A DNA stretch of 55,195 nucleotides from a virus, in IMG/VR virus record IMGVR_UViG_3300032323_002612, positions 1-55,195 of that record; one strand, 5' to 3'. Below the pieces are notes generated by a model. That model was not told where the DNA came from, searched no databases, and saw only the letters and a list, made by a program, of their open reading frames with translations. The position numbers and the translations under genes are program-made. Every line of letters starts with the position of its first letter. The first letter of the stretch is position 1. This document shows positions 39,965 to 48,674 of the stretch, in pieces.

Positions 39965-41410
39965 TTACCCTGCCTTGATCTTGCCCAACATCTGTTTTAG
40001 TTTGGAACTTTGAACGTCTGCTGACACTTTGGGAGTGTCTGCGTATCTGCCTTGAGTGCTGGCAGCTGGTTCCCATGGAGCGGTGCTGTCTGTGTCGGCA
40101 TCAGCAGCCTTGACCTGACTACGGGCCTTGATACTTTCCATGATGTTGCTTTGAGACTTGTTGTATCCGCCTTCGTCCCCACCTTCATCAGTAATGCGCA
40201 TAGTTTCAATGTTGTACTCCAAATCAATTTTTTGACCAACGCCGGTCGAGCTTCGAGACTTCATACATTGTATTTGATACTTGCCACGCTCTTTCATAGC
40301 ACGACTTGTAAAGATACCAAATACGTTGTCAGCAGTGTTGATCTTTGAAATACCACCTGAAATGTGGCTGTGATCAAATTCAATTTCTTCCACTGCTGAT
40401 CGATTCAACTGTGATGCTGTTACCAGCAACACACCCAGCTCTTTGGCCAAGTTTCGTAGTTCTTCTGAAACATACTTGTCTTTCACAAACAAGTCGTTGG
40501 GACTGACCTTTGCACTCACCGGCATCAACAAGTCCAAGTAGTCTACCATAATAAAGTCTACTTTGATACCAGTTTGAATTTGTACTTCTTTGATGTAACT
40601 GCGAATGTCGTTGATGTTGCTTTGTGCCGGCAGGGCCTTGACTCTGTACTTGCCTGCTGTACGTCCTGTCATTTTGACCTTGAGCTCTGCTGAATCAATG
40701 TCCTTGCGAATCGCTTTGGTACTCATGCTGGTCAACATAGCGTCAGTTCGCAAACTGGTAAGTTCCTCACTCAATTCCAAACTGATATACACACCGCTGA
40801 GTCCTTGTTGCAACCAGTTTAGAGCAATGTTCATCATCACAAGCGATTTACCTGAGCCCGAGCCACCTGCAAAAATGTTGAGTTCACCTCTACTGAATCC
40901 ACCATAAAGCAGTTTGTCCAGTTGTGGCCAACCTGTTGATACTTGTCCACCTGAGTTGAAATATCGGTTGATACGAGCTGCAGGATCAGCAAAGTAGTCT
41001 GTGCCCATGTCCTTAGTCAGTGATATTTGTACAGCATCCTTGATCAGCTTTTCCACAGGATCAAACTCGCCTTTTTCTAGCAAGTCATAAGACTTTAAAA
41101 TAGCCCTAGACAGTTCTTCTTTTTTAGTAAAACCTTCGAACTCTTCCAAAAACCAAGCTTCGTGATTATCGCCCTGTAGTTCAGGCGGCAGCTCATTGAT
41201 CTTGATTCCTGTTTCTGCTGAAATTTGTAGTCGAGTGGGTAATGTGTTGTATTTGGCAGAGTAAGTTTTAATAAATTCAGCCGCTGGTCTAATACTTTTA
41301 TCAAAGTTTTCTGGATTATAAATGTTCTGCACACGCACATAACTTTGTGCGTCAGACAACATCATCTCTAAGAATAGTTTCTGGAAATCAATTCCGTAAT
41401 CTTTTTGCAA
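39965..41410 (-). CDS. DnaB-type replicative helicase (T4 gp41-like)
   Basis: 481 aa. RecA-fold hexameric helicase that unwinds DNA at the fork. Walker A GGSGSGKS (182-189), STGWPQLD before it, LSLELSEE-like ISLELSEE, and Walker B FIMVDYLDLL (about 295) with TASQLNR (about 337) are in order. The N-terminal 130 residues are the primase-binding helical domain. The last 60 residues are a charged tail. It overlaps the primase gene by 23 nt. Confidence 0.94.
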   Translation of the reverse strand: MQKDYGIDFQKLFLEMMLSDAQSYVRVQNIYNPENFDKSIRPAAEFIKTYSAKYNTLPTRLQISAETGIKINELPPELQGDNHEAWFLEEFEGFTKKEELSRAILKSYDLLEKGEFDPVEKLIKDAVQISLTKDMGTDYFADPAARINRYFNSGGQVSTGWPQLDKLLYGGFSRGELNIFAGGSGSGKSLVMMNIALNWLQQGLSGVYISLELSEELTSLRTDAMLTSMSTKAIRKDIDSAELKVKMTGRTAGKYRVKALPAQSNINDIRSYIKEVQIQTGIKVDFIMVDYLDLLMPVSAKVSPNDLFVKDKYVSEELRNLAKELGVLLVTASQLNRSAVEEIEFDHSHISGGISKINTADNVFGIFTSRAMKERGKYQIQCMKSRSSTGVGQKIDLEYNIETMRITDEGGDEGGYNKSQSNIMESIKARSQVKAADADTDSTAPWEPAASTQGRYADTPKVSADVQSSKLKQMLGKIKAG

Positions 41411-42356
41411 GTTGTTTCTTCCTTATTTCAATTTTGTACTTGTTTGTTTCCCGAGCCTGCATAATAGTTAGCAAGGTACCTAGACGACCATATTTCTTCA
41501 CAGCATCATTGACGTCTTTGACGCCGTCTTGCCAGTTAGGTATACTCACTGCCCATCCCAGTTCTACAGCACGGTCAATTAGTTCTAGTCCTGCACTGTC
41601 TTGATCAGGCACTACTGTGATCTGTCGATCTAGGCTGCGTATCAGTCTGGCTTGTGCATCATTGATATCATTGTGCATCAAAGCCAGACCGCCTATACAG
41701 AGTGCATCAAATATACCTTCGGTCACAATCACATGCTGCCAGTCTGGATTCTGTAGATCAGTGCCAAACACATAGCCAGGCTGACTGTCGCTGAAGTATC
41801 TAGGGTTGTGTGCATCCAAAAAACGCTTGGTCCAACCTACCACACGATTGTTGTGTGTAAAAGGTATAATAATGCCTCGGCGTTTGCTCATGGGATCAAT
41901 CATGAATGGAAAATCCATTGGTGCATGACGTGCGTTCAAGTAACTCCAGTATGTGGTACCGGGCTGCACAAACTCTGCACCAGCAGGCAGTTCACGCTCT
42001 TCAAACTCAATGCCTTGCAACACGTTGAATGTTCGTTGTCGATCTTCTATCAGGCCATTGACGCTGCGATGACGTAGGCTTTCTAAATTGGCAAATTCAA
42101 TATCTCGATCAGACACACCCAACCAGCTCAAGAGCCTACGGGCCTTATAACTTAATGTACGGCCCTGGATAAAGCTGGCAGTGTATCCGCAGTTGAAGCA
42201 GTGATAACTCCAACCCTGATCAGACAACTTGATACCGCCGCGACTACGACGGTCTGAACTGGAACCATTGTGATGACAACATACTGCATTGAAACTCAGC
42301 CAGCCGCTGGGGCTAGCTTTGCGTTTGGCAGGTAGGTATGTAACAATATCCAGCAT
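41388..42356 (-). CDS. DNA primase (T4 gp61-like, TOPRIM)
   Basis: 322 aa. A zinc-binding N-terminus (CCHH at 26-29, CFNC at 53-56) is followed by the TOPRIM core: VIVTEGIFDAL (about 210-220) and VVPDQDSAG (about 253-261). It makes RNA primers for the lagging strand with the adjacent helicase. An extended -10 like TGCTACAAT lies just upstream but without a clear -35. Confidence 0.93.
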   Translation of the reverse strand: MLDIVTYLPAKRKASPSGWLSFNAVCCHHNGSSSDRRSRGGIKLSDQGWSYHCFNCGYTASFIQGRTLSYKARRLLSWLGVSDRDIEFANLESLRHRSVNGLIEDRQRTFNVLQGIEFEERELPAGAEFVQPGTTYWSYLNARHAPMDFPFMIDPMSKRRGIIIPFTHNNRVVGWTKRFLDAHNPRYFSDSQPGYVFGTDLQNPDWQHVIVTEGIFDALCIGGLALMHNDINDAQARLIRSLDRQITVVPDQDSAGLELIDRAVELGWAVSIPNWQDGVKDVNDAVKKYGRLGTLLTIMQARETNKYKIEIRKKQLAKRLRN

Positions 42357-42380
42357 CTGCTTATTGTAGCAGATTATTGC

Positions 42381-43451
42381 TTATCTATACAGCAAATTGG
42401 TGACAGTACCATTGTTTATGACAACATTGGCATAGGTAGTGCTGCCGAATGTGATGGGTAAGTATCCTGACCCGCCAGCAGTAACTGTGATAGCTCCAAT
42501 CTGGCCATCGCCGGCATAGGATCCAACGGCTTCTGCACCTGCACCGTTGCCCACAATAACTATGTTGGGTGCAGCAATGTAGTTTTGCCCAGCATTGGTT
42601 ACCGCGATGCCAGTGACCACACCATCCACAACTGTGGCAGTGGCTTGTGCACCATAACCCTGACTTTGATTCAAGGCCACACGGATTAAGGGATGAAACC
42701 CTTCTACATTGAGATAGATAGTTTTGGTTTCGTTTAGATATTGAGTACTGTCCGTGACATCATACCAAGCCGACAGGTAATCTTCTGCTGCCTGAGCCTT
42801 GATGGTACCTGTAAAATGATGCAGATCCATTTTGATGGTGGTCAAACTTGCACCGTGTGTAGGAATTTCACTGCTGTAAAATTCAGTTGTTTGAGTGTAG
42901 TTCTGCGGCTGTGGAGTCAGTGCCCAGTCTGGCCATCCTGCAGGGGGGTTTTGGGGCCAGCTAGTTGGACCATATATTGTGGGTATAGTGAGATTGTTGC
43001 TGAGTTGAAATTCAGGAAAAATTGAATCCACAATGTTGCAGTCAGCACGAGCTTGACTGTTGGCGTCTGTGTAAACTGCCTGTACATAATCTCCAGATGT
43101 GCGTTGGATGCTGTAGCTAGCTGGTTGTGCTATGAGATTGATAGTGTCTGTGGTAGTTAGCGTTACTTTGACCCTACCAGTAGCAGCACTGAGAATAGTC
43201 ATGTCTTTGGTCAGCAACAGTTCGTCACCGTCTTGGCTGATCAATCTAAACACAAAGGCACTGCCAGTAATGTTCACAGGCTTTTGATCCTGGTTGATAA
43301 ATTCAAACAACAGCACGTTGTCCACGCCCTTGTTGATAGTTAGTTGTTTTGCGTACACTGGGTTATACCTCGCTGTGAAATAGCCACCACCGGTGTCAAT
43401 CAATAATACTTTGGTAATTTGTTGGTATAAGTATGCTGTGGTGGAATACAT
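42381..43451 (-). CDS. Virion structural protein
   Basis: 356 aa from the ATG at 43451, chosen because GAGG lies upstream; an in-frame TTG at 43466 overlaps the late box. The N-terminal 120 residues resemble baseplate proteins (LFEFINQDQKPVNITGSAFVFRL). The middle is Pro/Trp-rich and the C-terminus has two repeats of a GGAGAEAV/GSGYLP-type Gly-rich beta motif (VTNAGQNYIAAPNIVIVGNG, ITVTAGGSGYLPITFG). It is not related to the adjacent primase in function. Confidence 0.72.
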   Translation of the reverse strand: MYSTTAYLYQQITKVLLIDTGGGYFTARYNPVYAKQLTINKGVDNVLLFEFINQDQKPVNITGSAFVFRLISQDGDELLLTKDMTILSAATGRVKVTLTTTDTINLIAQPASYSIQRTSGDYVQAVYTDANSQARADCNIVDSIFPEFQLSNNLTIPTIYGPTSWPQNPPAGWPDWALTPQPQNYTQTTEFYSSEIPTHGASLTTIKMDLHHFTGTIKAQAAEDYLSAWYDVTDSTQYLNETKTIYLNVEGFHPLIRVALNQSQGYGAQATATVVDGVVTGIAVTNAGQNYIAAPNIVIVGNGAGAEAVGSYAGDGQIGAITVTAGGSGYLPITFGSTTYANVVINNGTVTNLLYR

Positions 43452-43466
43452 AGGATCCTCGAACAA

Positions 43467-43474
43467 TATTTATG
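43467..43474 (-). promoter_or_regulatory. T4-late-like box CATAAATA
   Basis: CATAAATA with predicted +1 near 43461, a 10-nt leader with GAGG before the ATG at 43451. It overlaps the ATG of the divergent plus-strand gene. Confidence 0.6.
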
Positions 43475-43849
43475 GGCAACGACATCTTTACTAAATTGGC
43501 AGAAAAATATCCCTTTATCACGCTGTGCTTGTATGCAAACGTGGAATATGTGGGCATAGTTCAAAACAGGGACGACACTGTTACTACCATCTACGACTTT
43601 GGGCATGTTACAGACTTGCAGGACAAACTAACGTTTTTGGAATTGGCCAACACTTGGTGGTGGGAAAGCAATCGCAGTATACCTATCAACATCTTTTTAC
43701 GCGGTGAATGGGACCAATTTAGACACACTCTACGCACATTCAGCAACAAAGATTTGGAGATTTTACACGGCCCTGCTTGCAGTTTGCTGGACATTGCTCG
43801 CAAAAAGAGCAAGCGAAAATCTATTACACTGGTTCGACGGCTTGATTGA
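43472..43849 (+). CDS. Conserved hypothetical phage protein
   Basis: 125 aa. Aromatic alpha/beta protein with WWWESNRSIPINIFLRGEW and a C-terminal HGPACSLLDIARKKSKR, recalled from T4-like marine phages. No catalytic site. It converges on the mini polymerase gene with a 26-nt overlap. No clear promoter on its strand; a weak GGA is upstream. Confidence 0.6.
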   Translation: MGNDIFTKLAEKYPFITLCLYANVEYVGIVQNRDDTVTTIYDFGHVTDLQDKLTFLELANTWWWESNRSIPINIFLRGEWDQFRHTLRTFSNKDLEILHGPACSLLDIARKKSKRKSITLVRRLD

Positions 43850-44393
43850 GTAAATTCATATGCAGTGCCACCAAGGCTGCATAACTGATTGCATGGGCTT
43901 TTTTAAACGTATAACCCCGGCTGGTATCTCCATCCCACACACTTGCAAACACTTCTGCCCAGGGTCGGCGTTGTAGATGTGCTTTGCCCGGACGAATAAT
44001 CGATATAAAAGCAGCCAGTCTTGGTATTGAATCTGGCTTCATTTCTTTCAACAAATCATAGTAATTGCCCACGTGTGCTAATTGACTAACCCAATGTGCG
44101 TCAGTCCACAGTCGGTGCCACGGAGGCGTTGCGGCCAGCATGGCTTCGTAGTGCTCAGGCGTTTGTATCAAACTGTACACACTCATGTTCAGGAAGTCTA
44201 GTTTGAAATAACCACGCTGTTCCGCTGTTTCGTAGTCTATGGCTGCACACTGATTTACAGAATCTTGCGGAATATCAGTTACGTATACTCCTGAATTGTG
44301 TTTTCTTCCATCACTTTGTCGTGCAGCAGTATGCCGAATCAATTTCAGCACAGTATTGCGATCAGCAAAGTCAATGTCAATATCTGCACTCAT
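43824..44393 (-). CDS. Miniature DNA polymerase III alpha (C-family) palm-like protein
   Basis: 189 aa against about 1160 for DnaE. Three collinear DnaE palm elements are seen: ADIDIDF (3-9) matching PDFDVDF with the two catalytic Asp, KHNSGVYVT (31-39) matching HAGGVVI, and RGYFKLDFLNMS (60-71) matching the segment with the third catalytic Asp. FKKAHAISYAALVALH near the C-terminus matches the conserved helix after the palm. PHP, thumb and most of the fingers are absent. Polymerase activity is unlikely without partners. It overlaps the next gene by 4 nt. Confidence 0.65.
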   Translation of the reverse strand: MSADIDIDFADRNTVLKLIRHTAARQSDGRKHNSGVYVTDIPQDSVNQCAAIDYETAEQRGYFKLDFLNMSVYSLIQTPEHYEAMLAATPPWHRLWTDAHWVSQLAHVGNYYDLLKEMKPDSIPRLAAFISIIRPGKAHLQRRPWAEVFASVWDGDTSRGYTFKKAHAISYAALVALHMNLLNQAVEPV

Positions 44394-44737
44394 TTTACAT
44401 CACACAAGGCCACTGCAATACGCACAGCTTCCTCGGCTCGTTGTTGTGCAGCCAGTGCATCGGCCACTGCGGAATGTTTGGCAGCAAGGGCCTTCATGCG
44501 TTCTTCTTCAACCATACGGTTCTGTGCCCAACGTATGATTTCCCGTGTTTCGCCGTCCAGTTCAACGGTTGGATAGCCGGATAGCAGCACCAACCACGAG
44601 CTGCCATCATATACTTCAAGATTGCCGTTGATGTAGCGAACCATTCCTGCACTGGGTATGTTGGTGTTGATATAAGGAGCACTGTACGCACTGCCCGTTA
44701 CGGTTATGCCTGCACCGCCTGTGATGTTTCTAATCAT
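44390..44737 (-). CDS. Small phage protein with helical C-terminal half
   Basis: 115 aa. The first half looks like a short beta tip (GGAGITVTG, YINGNLEVYDGSSW); the second half is a long charged helix (LDGETREIIRWAQNRMVEEE) with an Ala-rich end. This shape fits a small virion accessory. No known function. ATGA overlap with the mini polymerase. Confidence 0.6.
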   Translation of the reverse strand: MIRNITGGAGITVTGSAYSAPYINTNIPSAGMVRYINGNLEVYDGSSWLVLLSGYPTVELDGETREIIRWAQNRMVEEERMKALAAKHSAVADALAAQQRAEEAVRIAVALCDVK

Positions 44738-44738
44738 G

Positions 44739-45428
44739 TTACCATCCTGCTTGAGTTAAAATTTGTTGTGCATATGCCTTGTCATCGGGGCTTTGTTGTA
44801 GCTTTTTGAGCCACACATCCGAATCAATATAGGGCCAGATCATGCTGACCTGTTGAGGATGCAAACTGGCCAAGAACTGCTGACCTGAATCACTACAGTA
44901 TATGGTCCATGGACTGAGCCTGCCCGATGAAATAGCATAACACACAGCATGTATATTGCCATATCTCAAGCAGTCATGTGGAGCCGCTTGATTGTTTTCT
45001 GCCCAGGTCAGGCTGTACTCAATGGCTCGGGCCAGTGCATCTTCCACAGCCTCCACTTTGAGATAGTCCAACAAATATTCTGTGTACACTCGATCTGAAC
45101 ACCAGTAATCAATTTTTTTGTTGTGCTTCAACAACCATGTCATGAACTGACCAGGATTTATTGTGCGAGTGTCTACACAGTAACGTCCAAACTTTACAAA
45201 CGCACGATAGTATGCACTGCTGGCAAAGTCTTCAAAGGTCTTGGCTTTTGTTGATCGTTGCACTGTGGCATAAAACTTTATGTAGGCCTGAAAGCCCAGT
45301 CTCACACCAGGCTCATTCTGTTCTTGATGCCGCCGCTTGGCTTCGCACACATGAACAGCCATACTGGTTTCTTTGGCAAAGGTTTTGTTGCAAAAGTCAC
45401 AGCTGAATTTACTTGGGGTCGTTGCCAT
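44739..45428 (-). CDS. C2H2 zinc-finger phage protein
   Basis: 229 aa from the ATG at 45428; an earlier ATG at 45446 is possible. The first 30 residues are a single C2H2 finger (CDFCNKTFAKETSMAVHVCEA), then a helical body with FEDFASSAYYRAFVKFGRYC and GRLSPW. Related proteins occur in marine phages, from memory. DNA binding is suggested by the finger. Overlaps the upstream gene by 20 nt. Confidence 0.68.
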   Translation of the reverse strand: MATTPSKFSCDFCNKTFAKETSMAVHVCEAKRRHQEQNEPGVRLGFQAYIKFYATVQRSTKAKTFEDFASSAYYRAFVKFGRYCVDTRTINPGQFMTWLLKHNKKIDYWCSDRVYTEYLLDYLKVEAVEDALARAIEYSLTWAENNQAAPHDCLRYGNIHAVCYAISSGRLSPWTIYCSDSGQQFLASLHPQQVSMIWPYIDSDVWLKKLQQSPDDKAYAQQILTQAGW

Positions 45429-45855
45429 GCTGACGAATGTATGCATCTAGTTCTTTTTTGGTTGTGATTGACGCCAACAAGTCAATCTCATCATTTTTCA
45501 AATGCGGAAACAGTTCGCTGAGTTGTTTCTTGAACGAACTAGCACCGGGTTCTTTTTTCTTGGGTGCAATCCAGGGATGCCGAGGCGTACCCATGTCTGG
45601 GCTCACAGTAGTCGCCAACAGCCATTGCAGTTTGGGATGTTTGCCCAGATCAAAGAAGTGCTTGTTGAATCGTTCATTGCAGCTAATCACATAGAACTCC
45701 TGCAGGTCTCGCGATCCCTCCACTGAACTGCCCCAACGTATCATGAGATAGTTTGAGAACTTCTTGCGTTCTTCAGGAGTAAGCTCATCGTAAAAGTCTC
45801 GATTCTTGCGATCAAATTGTCGCATCTCGTTAGCAATGTTTAGTTTGTCACTCAT
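45409..45855 (-). CDS. Conserved phage protein, possibly clamp-loader small subunit (gp62-like)
   Basis: 148 aa. ELTPEERKKFSNYLMIRWG and LQWLLATTVSPDMGTPRHPWI are conserved in T4-like marine phages. The layout (helical, FxxYLM motif, W-H-W near the middle) weakly recalls clamp-loader gp62, but no gp44 or gp45 lies beside it. I treat the function as unknown. Confidence 0.5.
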   Translation of the reverse strand: MSDKLNIANEMRQFDRKNRDFYDELTPEERKKFSNYLMIRWGSSVEGSRDLQEFYVISCNERFNKHFFDLGKHPKLQWLLATTVSPDMGTPRHPWIAPKKKEPGASSFKKQLSELFPHLKNDEIDLLASITTKKELDAYIRQHGNDPK

Positions 45856-46090
45856 GGGATTTCTTTAGATTATACAGCACAAACAATTGATCCAGCAACT
45901 CCCGCATAGCCGGATCTGTTTCGCACATGGTCAGCACCGAATTTATTTCACTGGCATACTCACGCATGGACACACTGTTGCTGTCAGTCCAGCCAACCAT
46001 GCGTCGTTTGGTCTGACCCATTTCTCGAGCATAGATTCGATTGTCCACACGCTCGTAGATGTAGGTTGTGCCAGGAGTGAGATTACCCAT
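45848..46090 (-). CDS. Small conserved phage protein
   Basis: 80 aa. TPGTTYIYERVDNRIYARE opens a short beta hairpin, then helices to the end. The 3' end overlaps the next gene by 8 nt and the start overlaps the cupin stop by 1 nt. No function recognised. Confidence 0.6.
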   Translation of the reverse strand: MGNLTPGTTYIYERVDNRIYAREMGQTKRRMVGWTDSNSVSMREYASEINSVLTMCETDPAMRELLDQLFVLYNLKKSHE

Positions 46091-46425
46091 TAGTGATCTC
46101 TTTGTCCATTGAACACACAGTTAAACACCATGTTCATGTCACCATCGTTGATCACACGATGAAACGCACCATCAGGAATCAATATGATGTCGCCAGCATT
46201 GACTCTAAAACGTTGTTCGTCTACCAACATGATACCTGTGCCTTGCACAAAAAAGTAAACTTCTTCTTGTCCCACATGGCTGTGCCCACGAGTGGCTTGA
46301 CCTCGATACAGCTCTGTGCTGCTCAACACAAGACTTTTCAATGTCTTGTTGTCTTTGAGCAAGTAAGTATTGTTGTCTTTGACAACTTCTCCGCCAACAT
46401 CGTGTATAGTGTATTTGATATTCAT
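46090..46425 (-). CDS. Cupin-fold protein
   Basis: 111 aa, one cupin barrel. GHSHVGQEEVYFFVQG gives metal ligands His48, His50 and Glu54/55, and PDGAFHRVIN gives His89. Cupins of this size may be sugar isomerases, dioxygenases or ligand-binding proteins. The neighbours do not show which. Confidence 0.82.
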   Translation of the reverse strand: MNIKYTIHDVGGEVVKDNNTYLLKDNKTLKSLVLSSTELYRGQATRGHSHVGQEEVYFFVQGTGIMLVDEQRFRVNAGDIILIPDGAFHRVINDGDMNMVFNCVFNGQRDH

Positions 46426-46426
46426 A

Positions 46427-46927
46427 TTACCAGGCCTTGTTGTAGTCTACGATTTCGCAGTTGCGACTGACGTCTTTTACAAAGTACACGCAGTCAGGTT
46501 CGGGATCGTCATTTAACGGCACTGCTAGCATTTGGCCGTTTTTGAGTTTGGGTGCGTACCACGACACTTCATGATAAACATCCAGGATTTCAATGTCAGG
46601 AAAACTGGGTCTGAAACTGGTCAATGGATTGAACTGAAATACTCGGAATCCTCGATCATTGATCGACGTCAATGGCAGCACTTCGAGATCACCTACTTCA
46701 GGTTCACCTATTAGGATCTGCCAATCCATGGGCATGCGAATTGTATTGTTGCCTATTCTTAGTACCAATGCAGGTGAATTGAAACTTTCTAAAAATATCA
46801 GTGGTATAAAATGATAGTCTGGATCCGTGGGCGTAGAGTTGTCGAGAATAGCAAATCGCATGTCATCAACTTCTTCTGGCAAGTGATCTAGGTCGTAGTG
46901 TTTGTTGTCTAAGGTTAAAATTCTCAT
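46427..46927 (-). CDS. Conserved hypothetical phage protein
   Basis: 166 aa from the ATG at 46927, set by the promoter at 46936-46964. Motifs FIPLIFLESFNSPALVLRIG, LEVLPLTSINDRGF and LKNGQMLAVPL recur in marine phages. Beta-rich, no catalytic site seen. The predicted +1 is only 2 nt before the ATG and there is no Shine-Dalgarno. Confidence 0.62.
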   Translation of the reverse strand: MRILTLDNKHYDLDHLPEEVDDMRFAILDNSTPTDPDYHFIPLIFLESFNSPALVLRIGNNTIRMPMDWQILIGEPEVGDLEVLPLTSINDRGFRVFQFNPLTSFRPSFPDIEILDVYHEVSWYAPKLKNGQMLAVPLNDDPEPDCVYFVKDVSRNCEIVDYNKAW

Positions 46928-46935
46928 ATGTAGTA

Positions 46936-46964
46936 AGTGTATATGGCCGGACATCAAATGTCAA
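46936..46964 (-). promoter_or_regulatory. Sigma70-type promoter
   Basis: Minus strand: TTGACA (46959-46964), 17-nt spacer, TACACT (46936-46941). It overlaps the stop of uvsW. Confidence 0.65.
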
Positions 46965-48430
46965 GCAATTTTCATCCAATCCAGTTTCTCAGCAGTGAAC
47001 GGATAGTTGGCTTCTTTGTAGAACTGTTTGCGTTTGGTCAAGTGACGCTTGGCAAACTTGCAGGTCGATGTCACGTCCCAGATCTGAACATGGTCTTTGT
47101 CTTCCGCTTTACGTATGCCACGACCAATACTCTGAATAACTCTAACAAAACTCTTGCCAGGCTCAACAAGAACCAAATTAAAAATACGGGGGATATTAAT
47201 ACCAACAGCAGCCACTCCATATGTGGCCACAATGATTTTGTCCGTTGCCTCAGCCACTTGATCATATTCATCTTGACGGTCTTTTGATTTGGTTGCTCCT
47301 GACACAAACACTGCTTTGTCACCCAAGCGGGCCACTAGTTCTGTGCCTGCTGCCACACGATCAACCAGCACTAGAGTATTGCCTGTTTCGTTGATTTGCA
47401 GAATCAACCCTGCCATGGCATCCAGCCGACCTTTTTCCTCCAGCAAGTATTTAAGCTCGCTTTGATAGTTGCTGAACTCCACATGGTCCAGCAGTTGTAC
47501 AATGTTCACATGGCATTGTGCCAACACTCCACGGTCCTGCAATTCGCTGGCACTGAGCTTGCTGATAACTGGACCCAAGCTCACCAACAGGCTTTGGCTT
47601 TCAAACTTTTCTTTGGGCACTGTGCCTGTAAGACCCCAACGAATTGGCACTCGCGACATCACGCCTGTGAGCATGGTCTTGAGTGCATCGGCTTTGGCCA
47701 TGTGTACTTCGTCCACTATGACACATACCACACCTTCCATAAAGTCCAATATGGTAAAGTCTGCTGTACCGCTGGATGTGTTTTTCATCAACACGTTGAG
47801 ACTTTGCCATGTACAAATGGTGTGCGTTTTGCCCAGCTCTTTGCGATCACCAAAGTACACGCCCACATCAAGCCCTAGATTGATGTAGTCCTTTTCGGTT
47901 TGTCGCACAAGGTCTTTGTTGGGCACAATAATGATTGAACGCCCATACTTCTGCACGTTCCAACTCAAGGCCGCTGTCATTAGAGTCTTGCCTGCACCTG
48001 TGGCCACTTCTTGAATACACTGCGGATTCTGCAAGTAGTTGTTGACAATTTCCACTTGGTAGTCACGCAACATCACAGGTTGGCCTGCCATGGGATGGCC
48101 CACAGGCCACAGTGTATGCTGGAATGTGTCTTCCCGCATGGCCTCAAACTCAAATGTATTGGAGTAGTCACGCTGATCATCTAGCTCAATGTCGTAGTCG
48201 TACTGCTCCAGGATGGGAATGATCTCGGGCAATAAGTTGATGTAGCTAGATCCGCCCAGCTGAAAGTAGGCCACTTTGCCATCCCAACGGCCCAGTCGCA
48301 CAGCAGGTTGATACCGTGCTCCAGGAATTTCATACTTGAATGTGTTGACTAGTTTTTTGCGGCAGTCAAGATCCAGGCCCTCGATCTTGATGTTTACTTC
48401 GTCTTTAATAATTATTGTTGCTTGTTTCAT
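46961..48430 (-). CDS. uvsW: UvsW-type DNA/RNA helicase
   Basis: 489 aa. Superfamily 2 helicase that remodels forks and R-loops and aids the switch from origin to recombination replication in T4. Motifs: QEVATGAGKT (Walker A), VIVDEVH (DEVH box), WGLTGTVPKEK (III) and VIQSIGRGIRK (VI). The N-terminal 110 residues match the UvsW double-stranded-DNA-binding domain. The promoter places +1 one base before the ATG. Confidence 0.95.
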   Translation of the reverse strand: MKQATIIIKDEVNIKIEGLDLDCRKKLVNTFKYEIPGARYQPAVRLGRWDGKVAYFQLGGSSYINLLPEIIPILEQYDYDIELDDQRDYSNTFEFEAMREDTFQHTLWPVGHPMAGQPVMLRDYQVEIVNNYLQNPQCIQEVATGAGKTLMTAALSWNVQKYGRSIIIVPNKDLVRQTEKDYINLGLDVGVYFGDRKELGKTHTICTWQSLNVLMKNTSSGTADFTILDFMEGVVCVIVDEVHMAKADALKTMLTGVMSRVPIRWGLTGTVPKEKFESQSLLVSLGPVISKLSASELQDRGVLAQCHVNIVQLLDHVEFSNYQSELKYLLEEKGRLDAMAGLILQINETGNTLVLVDRVAAGTELVARLGDKAVFVSGATKSKDRQDEYDQVAEATDKIIVATYGVAAVGINIPRIFNLVLVEPGKSFVRVIQSIGRGIRKAEDKDHVQIWDVTSTCKFAKRHLTKRKQFYKEANYPFTAEKLDWMKIA

Positions 48431-48437
48431 ATGTTAT

Positions 48438-48466
48438 ATATTACACTGTTGCTTTCGCAAAGTCAA
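48438..48466 (-). promoter_or_regulatory. Sigma70-type promoter of uvsW
   Basis: Minus strand: TTGACT (48461-48466), 17-nt spacer, TAATAT (48438-48443). The -35 box begins in the T tract of the terminator at 48465-48495. Confidence 0.78.
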
Positions 48467-48495
48467 AAAAACAGGTACCTTTTTAGGGGTACCTG
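48465..48495 (-). terminator. Rho-independent terminator overlapping the uvsW promoter
   Basis: An 8-bp palindromic stem CAGGTACC (48472-48479) and GGTACCTG (48488-48495) with an 8-nt loop, then TTTTTTT on the minus strand. It ends the operon that includes the AAA+ ATPase side of the genome. Confidence 0.88.
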
Positions 48496-48503
48496 CTGTA
48501 AAG

Positions 48504-48535
48504 CCTGGGCCGGAGCCAACCGTATAATGCCCAGG
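48504..48535. other. Inverted repeat upstream of the terminator
   Basis: CCTGGGC (48504-48510) pairs with GCCCAGG (48529-48535), with a small inner CGG/CCG stem. It may be a structured 3' end of the small-gene operon. No T tract. Confidence 0.4.
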
Positions 48536-48561
48536 AAAAAAGGAATCAAAATGAACTACAT

Positions 48562-48666
48562 CTACTCTGCTACTACCACTTGAAAACCCTGTTGCTGTTG
48601 TTCGTCTGCTTCATGCTGGCTGTCTACAACGAACAAAAACAAATCACCATCCCAAATTTCAAACAT
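48562..48666 (-). CDS. Very small acidic protein
   Basis: 34 aa, read directly from the sequence. AAGGA precedes the ATG at 48666. The chain is acidic with four adjacent Gln (EQQQQ). It follows the 50-aa membrane protein by 8 nt. No function recognised. Confidence 0.55.
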   Translation of the reverse strand: MFEIWDGDLFLFVVDSQHEADEQQQQGFQVVVAE

Positions 48667-48674
48667 ACTGTTCC

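Noticed and set aside
48520-48587. Plus-strand GGAATC-spaced ATG at 48551 with a TATAAT upstream
   Set aside because: The frame stops after 10 codons and the TATAAT has no -35 box. It lies in the 3' region of a minus-strand small-gene operon.
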